Assembly: GCF_004798685.1 (NCBI RefSeq)
Contig: NZ_CP039291.1
Coordinates: 1,302,001 to 1,366,000 of the forward strand
Length of the DNA: 64,000 bases
Direction: 5' to 3'
DNA from: Cellulomonas shaoxiangyii
GTDB taxonomy: Bacteria > Actinomycetota > Actinomycetes > Actinomycetales > Cellulomonadaceae
The translations under genes and the position numbers were made by a program. Position 1 is the stretch's first letter; each line of letters begins with the position of its first letter. The notes beneath the pieces are model-generated. The model was not told the origin of the DNA. It did no database searches and saw only the letters and a list, made by a program, of their open reading frames with translations. Of this stretch, positions 16,974 to 27,617 are shown piece by piece.

Positions 16974-17624
16974 ATGGAGATCGTGGTCGCAGGCCGGCAC
17001 ACCGAGGTGACCCCGCGGTATCGCGCGCACCTCGAGAACAAGCTCGCCAAGATCGAGCAGCTGGCCCCGCGTGCCCAGCGTGTCGACGTCATCGTGTCGC
17101 ACGAGCCGAACCCGAGGCAGTCGGACAGCAGCGAGAGGGTGGAGATCACCGTCGTGGACAAGGGTCCGGTGATCCGCGCCGAGGCCTGCTCCGACGACGC
17201 GTACGCCGCGCTCGACCTCGCGCTGGGCAGGCTGATCGAGCGGCTGCGGCGCGCGCGCGACCGGCGCAAGGCGCACCGCAACCACGGTCAGGCCGCCCCG
17301 GGCGACGCCATGCCGCTCGAGCCGGAGGACCTGCCGGACGAGCCCGCGCCCGCGCCGCAGCGCGACGAGGACGGCGTGCTCGAGACGACCCTGGGCGACT
17401 CGCCCGTCGTCATCCGCGAGAAGGTCCACCACGCGCAGCCCATGACGCTGGACGACGCCCTCTACGAGATGGAGATGGTCGGTCACGACTTCTACCTCTT
17501 CGTCGACGCCGAGACGGCGCAGCCGGCGGTCGCCTACCGTCGGCGCGGCTGGAGCTACGGCGTGATCAAGCTCGACGCGCCCGTCCGTGACGTGGGTCCC
17601 GCCGCGGACCAGGTCGCCGGCTGA
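16974..17624 (+). CDS. hpf: Ribosome hibernation promoting factor, long form
   Basis: A 216-residue long-form HPF. The N-terminal S30AE domain (MEIVVAGRHTEVTPRYRAHLENKLAKIEQ...) binds the small subunit, and the C-terminal domain (residues ~150-208, VHHAQPMTLDDALYEMEMVGHDFYLFVDAET...GWSYGVIKLD) dimerises ribosomes into 100S particles. The linker is acidic and proline-rich. It acts in stationary phase or low oxygen to store ribosomes; in mycobacteria the orthologue beside secA1 and another copy have been linked to hypoxia. ATG 16974 has an AGGAGG Shine-Dalgarno. A 14-bp terminator follows. Confidence 0.94.
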   Translation: MEIVVAGRHTEVTPRYRAHLENKLAKIEQLAPRAQRVDVIVSHEPNPRQSDSSERVEITVVDKGPVIRAEACSDDAYAALDLALGRLIERLRRARDRRKAHRNHGQAAPGDAMPLEPEDLPDEPAPAPQRDEDGVLETTLGDSPVVIREKVHHAQPMTLDDALYEMEMVGHDFYLFVDAETAQPAVAYRRRGWSYGVIKLDAPVRDVGPAADQVAG

Positions 17625-17666
17625 CCGGTACGCGCGCGTCCGCACCGGCGGGCGCCGCGCGGCTGC

Positions 17667-17700
17667 ACGGGGCGGCGGCCCGACACGGCCGCCGCCCCGT
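17667..17700 (+). terminator. Terminator after hpf
   Basis: A perfect 14-bp GC stem (17667-17680 with 17687-17700) around the loop CGACAC lies 43 nt after the hpf stop. There is no T-run, which is normal for high-GC actinobacterial terminators. Confidence 0.75.
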
Positions 17701-17775
17701 CGCAGTGACCACGCCCGCCGCGCGCGCCGTCCCGCCCCGGCGGGCGTTGTCGGCGCCTGGCGGCAGGATGCCGAC

Positions 17776-19137
17776 ATGAACGTTGTGCCCACCGGTGCCG
17801 AGGTCCGTCGCACCCCCGCCCGTCCGTCCGCGGGCCTCCTCGCCGCCGCGCGCCCCGCGCCGCGCGAGACGCTCACCGTCGCGCAGGTACGCCGCGCCGC
17901 GCTGCGCGCCTCCGGGCTCGACCGGCCGCGCCCGGGGCGCACCGGGCCCGTCGGCACGCGCGGCCTCCAGGCGGTCGTGGACCGGCTCGGGCTGCTGCAG
18001 ATCGACTCGGTCAACGTGCTGGCCCGCGCGCACCTCGTGCCGGTGTACGCCCGGGTCGGCCCGTGGGACCCGACCGCCCTCGACCGGGCGGCCGGCGCGG
18101 CGCCGCGCCGGCTCGTCGAGACCTGGGCCCACGAGGCGTCGTTCGTGCCGCCCACGACCTTCCGCGACCTCGCCTTCAAGCACGACCGGTTGCGCGACCT
18201 GGCGCTGCGTCGGGGCGTGCACATCCACGGCGTCCCCATCGACCGGTCGGCCGAGGTCGCGGAGGTGCGGGCGCTCGTCGACGCGCACGGCCCCGTGACG
18301 GCGCGCGAGGCGCACGCGCTCCTGGGGTCCCGGCACGCGCGGCCGACGGACCACTGGGGGTGGAACTGGACGGTCGCGAAGCGCGCTCTCGAGTACCTCT
18401 TCGACGTCGGCGAGCTCACGTCGGCCGGTCGCAACGCGCAGTTCGAGCGCCGCTACGACCGTGCGGACCGCGTGCTGCCACCGGCCGTCGTGGCCCTGCC
18501 GCGGGCGGACGAGGCGGAGTCGGCCCGCCGGCTCGTGGCGACGGCGGCCCGCGCCCACGGCGTGGCGACCGTCCGCACGCTCGCCGACCACTGGCGGATC
18601 CGCGTCGACCGGGCGCAGCGGGCGGTCGACGAGCTCGTCGAGGAGGGCGTCCTGGTGCCCGTGCAGGTCCTGGGGTGGCGTGGGCCCGCGTACCGGCACC
18701 GCGACTCGACCGTGCCGCGGCGGGTGGCGGGCAGCGCCCTGCTCAGCCCGTTCGACCCGCTCGTGTGGGAGCGGTCGCGCACGGAGGCCCTGTTCGGCCT
18801 GCGCTACCGCATCGAGATCTACGTGCCCGCCGAGCGCCGCGTGTGGGGGTACTACGTGCTCCCGTTCCTGCTCGGCGACCGCCTCGAGGCGCTCGTCGAC
18901 CTCAAGGCGGACCGCGCCGCGGGCGTGCTGCGGGTCGCGGCCGCCCACCGCGCCCCCGGCGGCCCGGTCGGGGGCGACCTGCGCGACGACGTCGTCGTCG
19001 CGCGCGCCCTCGCGGCCGAGCTGCGGACCGTCGCGCGCTGGCTCGGCCTGGGCGACGTGCTGGCGGACGGTGCCGCCGGCGGGCTCGCCGTCGCGCTCGG
19101 GCCCGCGCTGCGGGAGGTGGCCGACCCCGGCGCCTGA
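17776..19137 (+). CDS. YcaQ-like winged-helix DNA glycosylase homologue
   Basis: A 453-residue protein of the YcaQ (AlkX) family: [79 protein letters not shown] and [29 protein letters not shown]. Gln75-Ile-Asp77 matches the QxD catalytic motif of YcaQ, a glycosylase that unhooks interstrand cross-links. It differs from the QxQ homologue at 4602-5768, so two branches of one superfamily are present. ATG 17776 lies 6 nt after CAGGAT (17764-17769) with no Shine-Dalgarno. It lies between hpf and secA, outside their usual operon content. Confidence 0.9.
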   Translation: MNVVPTGAEVRRTPARPSAGLLAAARPAPRETLTVAQVRRAALRASGLDRPRPGRTGPVGTRGLQAVVDRLGLLQIDSVNVLARAHLVPVYARVGPWDPTALDRAAGAAPRRLVETWAHEASFVPPTTFRDLAFKHDRLRDLALRRGVHIHGVPIDRSAEVAEVRALVDAHGPVTAREAHALLGSRHARPTDHWGWNWTVAKRALEYLFDVGELTSAGRNAQFERRYDRADRVLPPAVVALPRADEAESARRLVATAARAHGVATVRTLADHWRIRVDRAQRAVDELVEEGVLVPVQVLGWRGPAYRHRDSTVPRRVAGSALLSPFDPLVWERSRTEALFGLRYRIEIYVPAERRVWGYYVLPFLLGDRLEALVDLKADRAAGVLRVAAAHRAPGGPVGGDLRDDVVVARALAAELRTVARWLGLGDVLADGAAGGLAVALGPALREVADPGA

Positions 19138-19205
19138 CCGGCCGCCGAGCCGCCCGTGCCCCCGCCGGCGCACGCGACCCGCCCCACGCCGCGGCCGCAC
19201 TCGCC

Positions 19206-19292
19206 TACGATGGACGCGCCCGGCCGAGCGGCCGGGACACGGACCGCCCCGGCGCAGTGCGCGGACGGGGCGCAGCACGTCGGGAGAGATGC
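19206..19292 (+). promoter_or_regulatory. secA promoter -10 and structured leader
   Basis: TACGAT at 19206-19211 is a good -10; no clear -35 is seen. The leader of about 75 nt contains a perfect 7-bp hairpin (19219-19225 with 19230-19236) and ends in the Shine-Dalgarno GGGAGAG before the GTG at 19293. Whether the hairpin regulates SecA synthesis is unknown. Confidence 0.45.
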
Positions 19293-22133
<2,841 letters not shown>

Positions 22134-22150
22134 CGGCGGCGTGCACGCGC

Positions 22151-22195
22151 CGACGCCCGTCCGTGGCACTCCAGACAGTGCGCGGGCGGGCGTCG
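22151..22195. terminator. Bidirectional terminator between secA and the Rv3235-like gene
   Basis: A long imperfect hairpin: CGACGCCCG (22151-22159) pairs with CGGGCGTCG (22187-22195), and inner CCG and GCACT pair with CGG and AGTGC. It lies 18 nt after the secA stop and 14 nt from the end of the convergent minus-strand gene, so it can serve both. Confidence 0.7.
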
Positions 22196-22208
22196 CTGCG
22201 TGTCGGCG

Positions 22209-22859
22209 TCAGCCGATCTCCAGGATCGTGACCCGCCACCCCCCGCGGTGCGCCTCGAGCCGCAGGGCCACGGCGCGCACCCGGGTGCCGTCGTCCACGA
22301 CGAGGCACGCCTCGGCGGTGCGCGCGTCGATCGCGCACACCCGCACGCGCCGTGCCTGGGGCCGCCGCGGGGGCGTCGGCACGCCCGCGCGCCGGGAGAG
22401 GGCCGCCCGCTCCTGGACCGCGTGCAGCACGCCCGGCGCCAGCCAGCGGGCGAGCTGACCCGCAGGACGGCGTCCCTGGACGACCTCCACGCACGCGAGC
22501 CCCACGCCGTGCGCGAACCGCCCGGCGTCGACGTCCGGCTCCGGCCCCGGCTCCTCGTCGGCGGCCTCGGCGACGAGCGCGCGGTCGCTGGCCACGAGGC
22601 GGACGCGGTCGGCGACCGTCGGCGGCGGACCCAGCGGGCGCTCGGCCCGCAGCCGCGGCGCCGGTGCGGCCGCGGGGACGAGACGCAGGCGGGGCGTCCG
22701 CGCCGGAGTGGGCAACGGGTCGACGGTGCGCGCGCGGACGTGAGGGTCCGCGGCCGGCGTCGTCGGCACGGGCGTCAGCGTCGCGGTGACGGGGTGCAGA
22801 CGGTGCAGCGCGGCCTCCACGCCGGTCGGCCCCGTGGCGTCCTGCAGCAGCGTGGTCAT
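22209..22859 (-). CDS. Rv3235 family protein
   Basis: A 216-residue protein with a Pro-rich N-terminal half and a C-terminal domain (GVGLACVEVVQGRRPAGQLARWLAPGVLHAVQERAAL...RRVRVCAIDARTAEACLVVDDGTRVRAVALRLEAHRGGWRVTILEIG) typical of the actinobacterial Rv3235 family, found near secA. The function is unknown; the domain resembles small stand-alone scaffolding modules. It overlaps the upstream LysM gene by 4 nt (ATGA), so the two are translationally coupled and may act together at the cell wall. Confidence 0.85.
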   Translation of the reverse strand: MTTLLQDATGPTGVEAALHRLHPVTATLTPVPTTPAADPHVRARTVDPLPTPARTPRLRLVPAAAPAPRLRAERPLGPPPTVADRVRLVASDRALVAEAADEEPGPEPDVDAGRFAHGVGLACVEVVQGRRPAGQLARWLAPGVLHAVQERAALSRRAGVPTPPRRPQARRVRVCAIDARTAEACLVVDDGTRVRAVALRLEAHRGGWRVTILEIG

Positions 22860-23929
22860 CGGGTGCTCCCGTCGGCGTCGGCCGGTACGACGAGCACCTG
22901 GCCGGGGCGGATGAGGTCGGGGTCCGGGCCCACGGCGGCCGCGTTGGCGGCGTACCAGGCGGGCCATGCGGCGGCCACGGCGGCGTCGGAGGCCGCCGGG
23001 CCGAGGTGGCGGGCGGCGATCGCCCACAGCGTGTCGCCCGGCTGGACGACGACGGTCGCCGGGGCACCCGGCGGGGTTCCTGCGTGCGGCGCCGGGCCCG
23101 GCGCCGTCGCCTGCGTCGTCGCCGGCGTCGTCGCCGAGCTGCCCCGCGGGGTCGTGGAGGAGGCCGCGGCCGGTCCCTGCGAGACGTGCGGCGGCGCTGC
23201 CGGGGCAGGAGGCGCCGACGCATGCGCTGCGTCCGCCGCGGTCCCCGCCACGCCGCCGGCGGGCGCCGGTGCGTCCGCAGCGGCCACGGCATCCGGGGCC
23301 GTCCCCGTGGCCGCACCGGGCGCCGGCGCGGCGGAGCCGTTGCCCGGGGCGGGCCCCGCCGGGTCCGACGACGGCGCTGCGGAGGATGCGCCGCGCGGCG
23401 AGGTCGACGTGGGTGCCCACCCGAGGTCCGCCGCGACGGGCGCCACCGCGACGGGCGCCGCCGTGACGGGCGCCGCCGTGACGGGCGCCGCCGCGGTGCG
23501 AGCCGCCGTGACGGCGTCGACGGGCTCGCCGTGGGGTGGTGCGGTGGCGTGCGCGCCGGTCGCCGCGCCGACGCCGACGGCCGCGACCACGGCGACGGCG
23601 AGCGCGCGCCGCACGGCGGCGGGCGCCCACCGGCGCACGGCGGTCTCGCCCCGGCTCCACACGTGACCCCCGGCGCGCACGACGGCGCAGGCGCCCGCGA
23701 GCACGGCGCTCGCCGCGATCCACGCCGCCGCGGCCGAGCCGACCAGCAGCACGCCGGCCGCCACGGTGGCGTCGACGCGGTGCAGGGGCGGGCCCATGAG
23801 GGCGGGCAGGGCGTGGGCGGCCAGCAGCACGGCGACCGTCGCGGCCCCGACGCCTCCGAGCAGGAGGCCGGCAGCGAGCGCCGCCGTCCGGCCGGGTGCG
23901 GGACGCGGGGGAGTGGGCGGTCGGATCAT
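22856..23929 (-). CDS. LysM domain membrane protein
   Basis: A 357-residue protein with two or three hydrophobic segments in the first 130 residues, a long Ala/Pro/Thr-rich low-complexity region (residues ~135-290) that includes PVTAA repeats, and a C-terminal LysM domain (VVVQPGDTLWAIAARHLGPAAS...WYAANAAAVGPDPDLIRPGQVLVVP), which binds peptidoglycan. The topology suggests the LysM domain lies outside the membrane. ATG 23929 is preferred over the in-frame ATG at 23947 because GAGGT precedes it at good spacing. It is in an operon with the Rv3235-like gene. Confidence 0.87.
   Translation of the reverse strand: MIRPPTPPRPAPGRTAALAAGLLLGGVGAATVAVLLAAHALPALMGPPLHRVDATVAAGVLLVGSAAAAWIAASAVLAGACAVVRAGGHVWSRGETAVRRWAPAAVRRALAVAVVAAVGVGAATGAHATAPPHGEPVDAVTAARTAAAPVTAAPVTAAPVAVAPVAADLGWAPTSTSPRGASSAAPSSDPAGPAPGNGSAAPAPGAATGTAPDAVAAADAPAPAGGVAGTAADAAHASAPPAPAAPPHVSQGPAAASSTTPRGSSATTPATTQATAPGPAPHAGTPPGAPATVVVQPGDTLWAIAARHLGPAASDAAVAAAWPAWYAANAAAVGPDPDLIRPGQVLVVPADADGSTR
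23434..23493 (-). repeat. Four 15-nt tandem repeats inside the LysM gene
   Basis: Four consecutive 15-nt units (23434-23448, 23449-23463, 23464-23478, 23479-23493), differing at a few positions, encode the PVTAA/PVAVA-type repeats of the low-complexity linker. The repeat is in frame, so copy-number changes would only alter linker length. Confidence 0.8.
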
Positions 23930-23950
23930 CGGTGACCTCACGATCATGCA

Positions 23951-23970
23951 GTTTGATGTCGTTTGATGTC
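23951..23970. repeat. Two perfect 10-bp direct repeats upstream of the LysM gene
   Basis: GTTTGATGTC occurs twice without a gap, 22 nt upstream of the LysM start codon. It stands out because it is about 40% GC in a 74% GC region. It is one helical turn in period and overlaps the likely promoter region of the minus-strand gene, so it could be an operator for a regulator that binds direct repeats. No binding protein is shown. Confidence 0.6.
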
Positions 23971-24074
23971 GGAAGAGTGCCCTAGGTGTATCGACGTGCG
24001 TCGGCTCTGTCCACAGTTGTCCGGTCTGTGGCCGCCGCTGGGGCGGCGTACCCGCGGACGGTTACCGTCCGCGC

Positions 24075-24599
24075 ATGCGGTGGGAGCGGCTGTTCGCCGA
24101 CCTCGAGAGCCAGCTCGCGGCCGGTGCGGCCGAGCAGGGGCGGTGGGACGTCGCCGACCTGGTCCGCGCCGAGCGTGCACAGGTCCGCCTGCTGGACCGG
24201 GTGCGGGCCGCCCTCGGCACCCGCGTGCGTGTCGACCTCGCCGATGCCGGCGAGCCGCTCGCCGGGGAGCTGCTCGAGGCGGGGGCCGACTGGCTCCTGC
24301 TGGGCGTGACCCCGCACCGGCGGGCGCTCGTCCCGCTGGCGGCCGTCGACACCCTCACCGGGCTGCCCGGCGCGGTGGCGCCACCCGCCGGCCGCGTCGA
24401 GAGCAGGCTCGGCCTGGGTCACGTCCTGCGGGCGCTCGCGCGGGACCGTGCGTCCGTGGCCGTGCGCACACGGGGCGGGGCGTTCGGCGGGCGGGTCGAG
24501 CGCGTGGGCGCCGACCACGTCGAGTTCCTGCCGGAACCCGCCGGCGCGGGGTGCGCGACCGTGCCGTTCGCTGCGCTGTGCGCGGTGGTGTCGTCGTGA
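24075..24599 (+). CDS. Conserved hypothetical protein with a possible Sm-like barrel
   Basis: A 174-residue protein: helical N-terminus (MRWERLFADLESQLAAGAAEQGRWDVADLVRAERAQVRLLDRVRAAL), then beta-rich segments VRVDLADAGEPLAGELLEAGADWLLLGV and VAVRTRGGAFGGRVERVGADHVEFLP that look like two strands pairs of small barrel domains. I recognise no named family. ATG 24075 lies exactly 6 nt after TACCGT (24063-24068) and has no Shine-Dalgarno, so it is predicted to be leaderless. The gene is divergent from the LysM gene and convergent with the small HTH gene. Confidence 0.75.
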   Translation: MRWERLFADLESQLAAGAAEQGRWDVADLVRAERAQVRLLDRVRAALGTRVRVDLADAGEPLAGELLEAGADWLLLGVTPHRRALVPLAAVDTLTGLPGAVAPPAGRVESRLGLGHVLRALARDRASVAVRTRGGAFGGRVERVGADHVEFLPEPAGAGCATVPFAALCAVVSS

Positions 24600-24693
24600 G
24601 CGCCCGCACGACCGCGGGCGCGCCGGAGGTCGTCGGAGCGGGCGCCCCCGCCGGTGCCGGACGTCGGGCCGGACCCGCCGGTGGGCAGCGGCG

Positions 24694-24921
24694 TCAGTGC
24701 CCGGCGTCGCCCTGCGAGCCGGCGTGGGCGTTGCGGGCGCGCGTCTGCTCGTACATCCGCTCGATGTACCGCTCCAGCTCGGTCGCCTCGACGCGCCACT
24801 GCAGCCGCCCGCCGATCTGGATCGCGGGCAGCTCGCCCGAGCGCACCAGCGCGTACGCCTGCGGCGCCGAGACGTTGAGGATCTCGGACACGTCGGCGAG
24901 CGTCAGGAACCGCGGGGCCAT
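24694..24921 (-). CDS. Small helix-turn-helix protein (excisionase/BldC-like, HTH_17)
   Basis: A 75-residue protein consisting of one winged helix of the MerR/excisionase type: FLTLADVSEILNVSAPQAYALVRSGELPAIQIGGRLQWRVEATELERYIERMYEQ. Such stand-alone proteins act as DNA-binding regulators; no integrase or phage genes are nearby, so this is a chromosomal regulator rather than an excisionase. ATG 24921 lies 6 nt after CAGACT (24933-24928, minus strand), again the leaderless pattern. The target is unknown. Confidence 0.85.
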   Translation of the reverse strand: MAPRFLTLADVSEILNVSAPQAYALVRSGELPAIQIGGRLQWRVEATELERYIERMYEQTRARNAHAGSQGDAGH

Positions 24922-25062
24922 GGCGGCAGTCTGGCACGCGGCACCTCGCCGCCGACGTCGTCCACAGGCGTCGCGGTGCGGCCGTCACGGCCCCCAGGAG
25001 GTGCGCCACACTCGGGCCTCGTGCGGCGCCCGGGCGCCGTCCCGAGCAGGGCCGGTGCCCGT

Positions 25063-25107
25063 CCCGACCGGTCCTCGCCCGACCGGTCCCCGCCCGACCG
25101 GGCACCC
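25063..25107. repeat. Three imperfect 15-nt tandem repeats between the HTH and SAF genes
   Basis: CCCGACCGGTCCTCG, CCCGACCGGTCCCCG and CCCGACCGGGCACCC follow each other at 25063-25077, 25078-25092 and 25093-25107. They lie in the 254-nt gap between the divergent HTH and SAF genes, about 70 nt before the SAF start. Each unit includes the palindrome GACCGGTC or a derivative, so it could be a repeated operator or simple slippage. Confidence 0.6.
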
Positions 25108-25175
25108 ACCGTGCTGCCTGGCCCGCACCTGAGCCACCCGCCCGCACCCCCGTCCCGCCGAACCGTGGAGACCCC

Positions 25176-25853
25176 GTGGACACCACCGTGCTCGACCTCC
25201 CCGCGCCCGCCGCGGTGCGGCTGCGCCGCCCCGGCTGGCGCGACCCGCGCCTGCTCGTGGGTCTCGTGCTGATCGCCGCGTCGGTCGCGCTCGGCAGCTG
25301 GGCGGTCGGCACCGCGCAGCGGACCGTGCCGGTCTGGGTCGCGCGTGACGCGCTCACCCCCGGGGACGCCCTGCGCACCGGTGACCTGGTGGTCGCGGAC
25401 GTGCGGCTCGGCGCGGCCGCCGGCGGCTACCTGCGCGCCGACACCGGGCTGCCCCAGGACAGCGTCGTGCTGCGGACCGTCGGCGCCGGCGAGCTGGTCC
25501 CGGTCGCGTCCGTGGGGGCTGCCGACGCGCTCGAGGTGCGCCCGGTGGCCGTGCCGCTGAGCGCGCCCGCCTCGCGCGGCCTCGTCCCGGGCGCGTCGGT
25601 GGACGTGTGGTGGACCCCGGCCGGTGCGGACGCCGTCGAGGACGGGGGCGAGGCGGCCGAGGGTGCGGGCCCGCGGCAGCTCGCGGGAGGCCTGACCGTG
25701 GCGGAGGTGAGTGCACCCGACGGCGCGTTCGGCTCGGGCGGCGCGCGCAGCGTGCACCTGCTCGTCCCCGTCGACGACCTGCCGGCCGTCCTCGCCGCGC
25801 TCGCGGGAGACGGCGTCGTCGACGTCGTGCCCGTGCCGGGCAGCGGGGGCTGA
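25176..25853 (+). CDS. SAF domain-containing membrane-anchored protein (CpaB-like)
   Basis: A 225-residue protein with one N-terminal membrane segment (DPRLLVGLVLIAASVALGSWAVG, residues ~24-46) and a SAF domain (VPVWVARDALTPGDALRTGDLVVADVRLG...VGAGELVPVASVG), then a C-terminal segment VHLLVPVDDLPAVLAALAGDGVVDVVPVPG. In the Flp/Tad pilus CpaB has this architecture, and a CpaE-like gene follows 1 nt downstream. No other Tad genes are present, so a pilus role is not supported; the pair is common as an orphan in actinobacteria. The GTG start 25176 has GGAG upstream. Confidence 0.8.
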   Translation: MDTTVLDLPAPAAVRLRRPGWRDPRLLVGLVLIAASVALGSWAVGTAQRTVPVWVARDALTPGDALRTGDLVVADVRLGAAAGGYLRADTGLPQDSVVLRTVGAGELVPVASVGAADALEVRPVAVPLSAPASRGLVPGASVDVWWTPAGADAVEDGGEAAEGAGPRQLAGGLTVAEVSAPDGAFGSGGARSVHLLVPVDDLPAVLAALAGDGVVDVVPVPGSGG

Positions 25854-25854
25854 C

Positions 25855-27087
25855 GTGGGCGTCGGAGTGCTGTGCGCCGTGCAGGGCGCCGCGGAGTCGG
25901 CGATCGTGCAGGCGGTGGAGGGCTCGGGCGGCCGCCTCTCCGTCACGCGGCGCTGCGCGGATCTCACGGAGCTCCTCGCGGCGGCCGAGGCGGGCCTCGG
26001 GGGCCTCGCCGTGGTGTCGGCGGACCTCGACCGCCTGGACCGGGAGGCGGTCGCGGTGCTGCACCGCTGCGGCGTCCGCGTCGTCGGGCTCGGCGACCCG
26101 ACGCGCCCGTGGCTCGCGGAGCGGCTCACCGCGCACGGCGCCGACCTCGTGGTCGAGGTGCCCGCCGACGCCGACGCGGTCGTGCGGGACGCGCTCGGGG
26201 TGCTCGCCGGCGACGCCCCGCCGCGGGCGGTCGTCGCACCCGACCCGGTGCCCGTGGCCCGTCCCGGTGCCACGGTGGCCGTCTGGGGACCGACGGGTGC
26301 GCCGGGCCGCACCTTCGTCGCCGTCAACCTCGCAGCCGAGCTGGCCGACCTCGGGCAGGACGTGCTGCTGGTCGACGCCGACACGTACGGCGGGGTGGTC
26401 GCACAGGTGCTCGGCGTCCTGGACGAGTCGCCGGGCCTGGCGGCTGCTGCGCGCGCGGCCGGTCAGGGCACTCTCGACCTCCCGGCCCTGGCCCGGCTCG
26501 CGCCCGTGGTGCTGCCGCGCCTGCGGCTGCTGACCGGGGTGTCGCGCGCGGACCGGTGGCCGGAGCTGCCCGGGTCGTCGCTCGAGGAGGTCCTGCGCGT
26601 CGCCCGCGGGCTCGCGGACGTGACGGTCGTCGACACCGGCTTCTGCATCGAGCAGGACGAGGTGCTCAGCTACGACACCCGGGCGCCCGTGCGGAACGCG
26701 GCGGCGCTCACCGCCCTCGAGCAGGCGGACCTGGTGCTCGTGGTCGGCGCGGCCGACCCCGTCGGGGTGCAGCGCCTCGTCCGTGCCCTCGGCGAGGTGT
26801 CCGAGCGGGGGCTGGCGGCCACCCGCCGCGTCGTGGTCAACCGGCTGCGCCCCACCGTGGCGGGCCCGCGTCCGGCCGAGGCCGTGGCGGGAGCGCTGGC
26901 GCGGTACGCCGGGGTGCGCGACGTCGTCCTCGTGCCGGACGACCGGGCGGCGGCGGACGCGGCGCTGCTCGAGGGGCGGGCCCTGCGGGAGGTGGCGCCG
27001 GGCTCCCCGGCGCGCCGCAGCCTGGCCGCGCTGGCGGCGGACGTCGTGGTCGCCGTGGGCGCGGACGTACGCGCGAGCGTCACCTGA
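25855..27087 (+). CDS. CpaE/MinD-like P-loop protein with a degenerate Walker A
   Basis: A 410-residue protein with an N-terminal receiver-like region (residues 1-120) and a C-terminal SIMIBI P-loop domain: GPTGAPGRTFVAVNLAAELADLGQDVLLVDADTYGG, VTVVDTGFCIEQDEVL, and LVVGAADPVGVQRLVRALGE. In MinD/ParA the motif reads GKGGxGKT; here both lysines are replaced (Thr147 and Arg152), so normal ATP hydrolysis is doubtful. Related proteins include Ssd and CpaE. It lies 1 nt behind the SAF gene and is probably its partner at the membrane. Its reading frame is intact and its composition matches the neighbours. Confidence 0.78.
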   Translation: MGVGVLCAVQGAAESAIVQAVEGSGGRLSVTRRCADLTELLAAAEAGLGGLAVVSADLDRLDREAVAVLHRCGVRVVGLGDPTRPWLAERLTAHGADLVVEVPADADAVVRDALGVLAGDAPPRAVVAPDPVPVARPGATVAVWGPTGAPGRTFVAVNLAAELADLGQDVLLVDADTYGGVVAQVLGVLDESPGLAAAARAAGQGTLDLPALARLAPVVLPRLRLLTGVSRADRWPELPGSSLEEVLRVARGLADVTVVDTGFCIEQDEVLSYDTRAPVRNAAALTALEQADLVLVVGAADPVGVQRLVRALGEVSERGLAATRRVVVNRLRPTVAGPRPAEAVAGALARYAGVRDVVLVPDDRAAADAALLEGRALREVAPGSPARRSLAALAADVVVAVGADVRASVT

Positions 27088-27112
27088 CGCCGGCGGGCGG
27101 CAGACTGTGCCC

Positions 27113-27571
27113 GTGCGCGTCTACATCCCTGTCACCCTCGACGAGCTGCAGGAGTCCTCCCCGGTCCTCCTCGACCCCCGCCCTGCCCACGCGGTCACTG
27201 CCGCGCTGCGCGCGGCCTGGAGCGAGGAGGACGAGGAGGGCTGGGAGTACGCGGCGCAGGCGAGCGCGGCGGACGGCAGCCTCGTCCTGCTCGCCGGTCG
27301 GCCGGACGCACCGCGCCTGCGCGTGCTCGTCGCCGCCGACGTCGCCGACGCCTGCGTCACGGCGCCCGCGACGACCACCGTCCCGTCCGCCGTCGACGTC
27401 GTGTGCGGAGTCGGCCTCGACCAGATCGTCAGCATCCACGTCGACGAGCCGGAGGCCGCGGAGGACGTCGCCGCGGCGGCCGCGGGTGACGAGGACGCCC
27501 TCGAGCGCCTCGAGGAGCGGGACCTGCTCTGGTACGACGTCACGGAGGTGGCGGACATCCCGCGCGCGTGA
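27113..27571 (+). CDS. DUF6912 family protein
   Basis: A 152-residue protein starting VRVYIPVTLDELQESSPVLLDPRPAHAVTAALRAAW, with a conserved central part LLAGRPDAPRLRVLVAADV and the acidic C-terminus LEERDLLWYDVTEV. It matches the actinobacterial DUF6912 family of unknown function. GTG 27113 lies 6 nt after CAGACT (27101-27106); an in-frame GTG at 27107 is less likely. It is separate from the CpaE-like gene by promoter but only 25 nt downstream. Confidence 0.8.
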   Translation: MRVYIPVTLDELQESSPVLLDPRPAHAVTAALRAAWSEEDEEGWEYAAQASAADGSLVLLAGRPDAPRLRVLVAADVADACVTAPATTTVPSAVDVVCGVGLDQIVSIHVDEPEAAEDVAAAAAGDEDALERLEERDLLWYDVTEVADIPRA

Positions 27572-27617
27572 GGTGGGTCACGAACGCGCGGCCCGGGGTG
27601 CGTCCGGGCGCGACCGG

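Noticed and set aside
24007..24025. DnaA-box-like sequences (TGTCCACA, TTGTCC)
   Set aside because: They are single, imperfect and not part of a cluster, and none of the genes around an origin (dnaA, dnaN) are nearby.
24694..24921. Excisionase of a mobile element
   Set aside because: The small HTH protein has an excisionase-like fold, but there is no integrase, attachment site or phage gene nearby, and base composition is unchanged.
25176..25853. Complete Tad/Flp pilus locus
   Set aside because: Only CpaB- and CpaE-like genes are present; no TadA ATPase, TadB/C membrane proteins, pilin or prepilin peptidase was found in the window.
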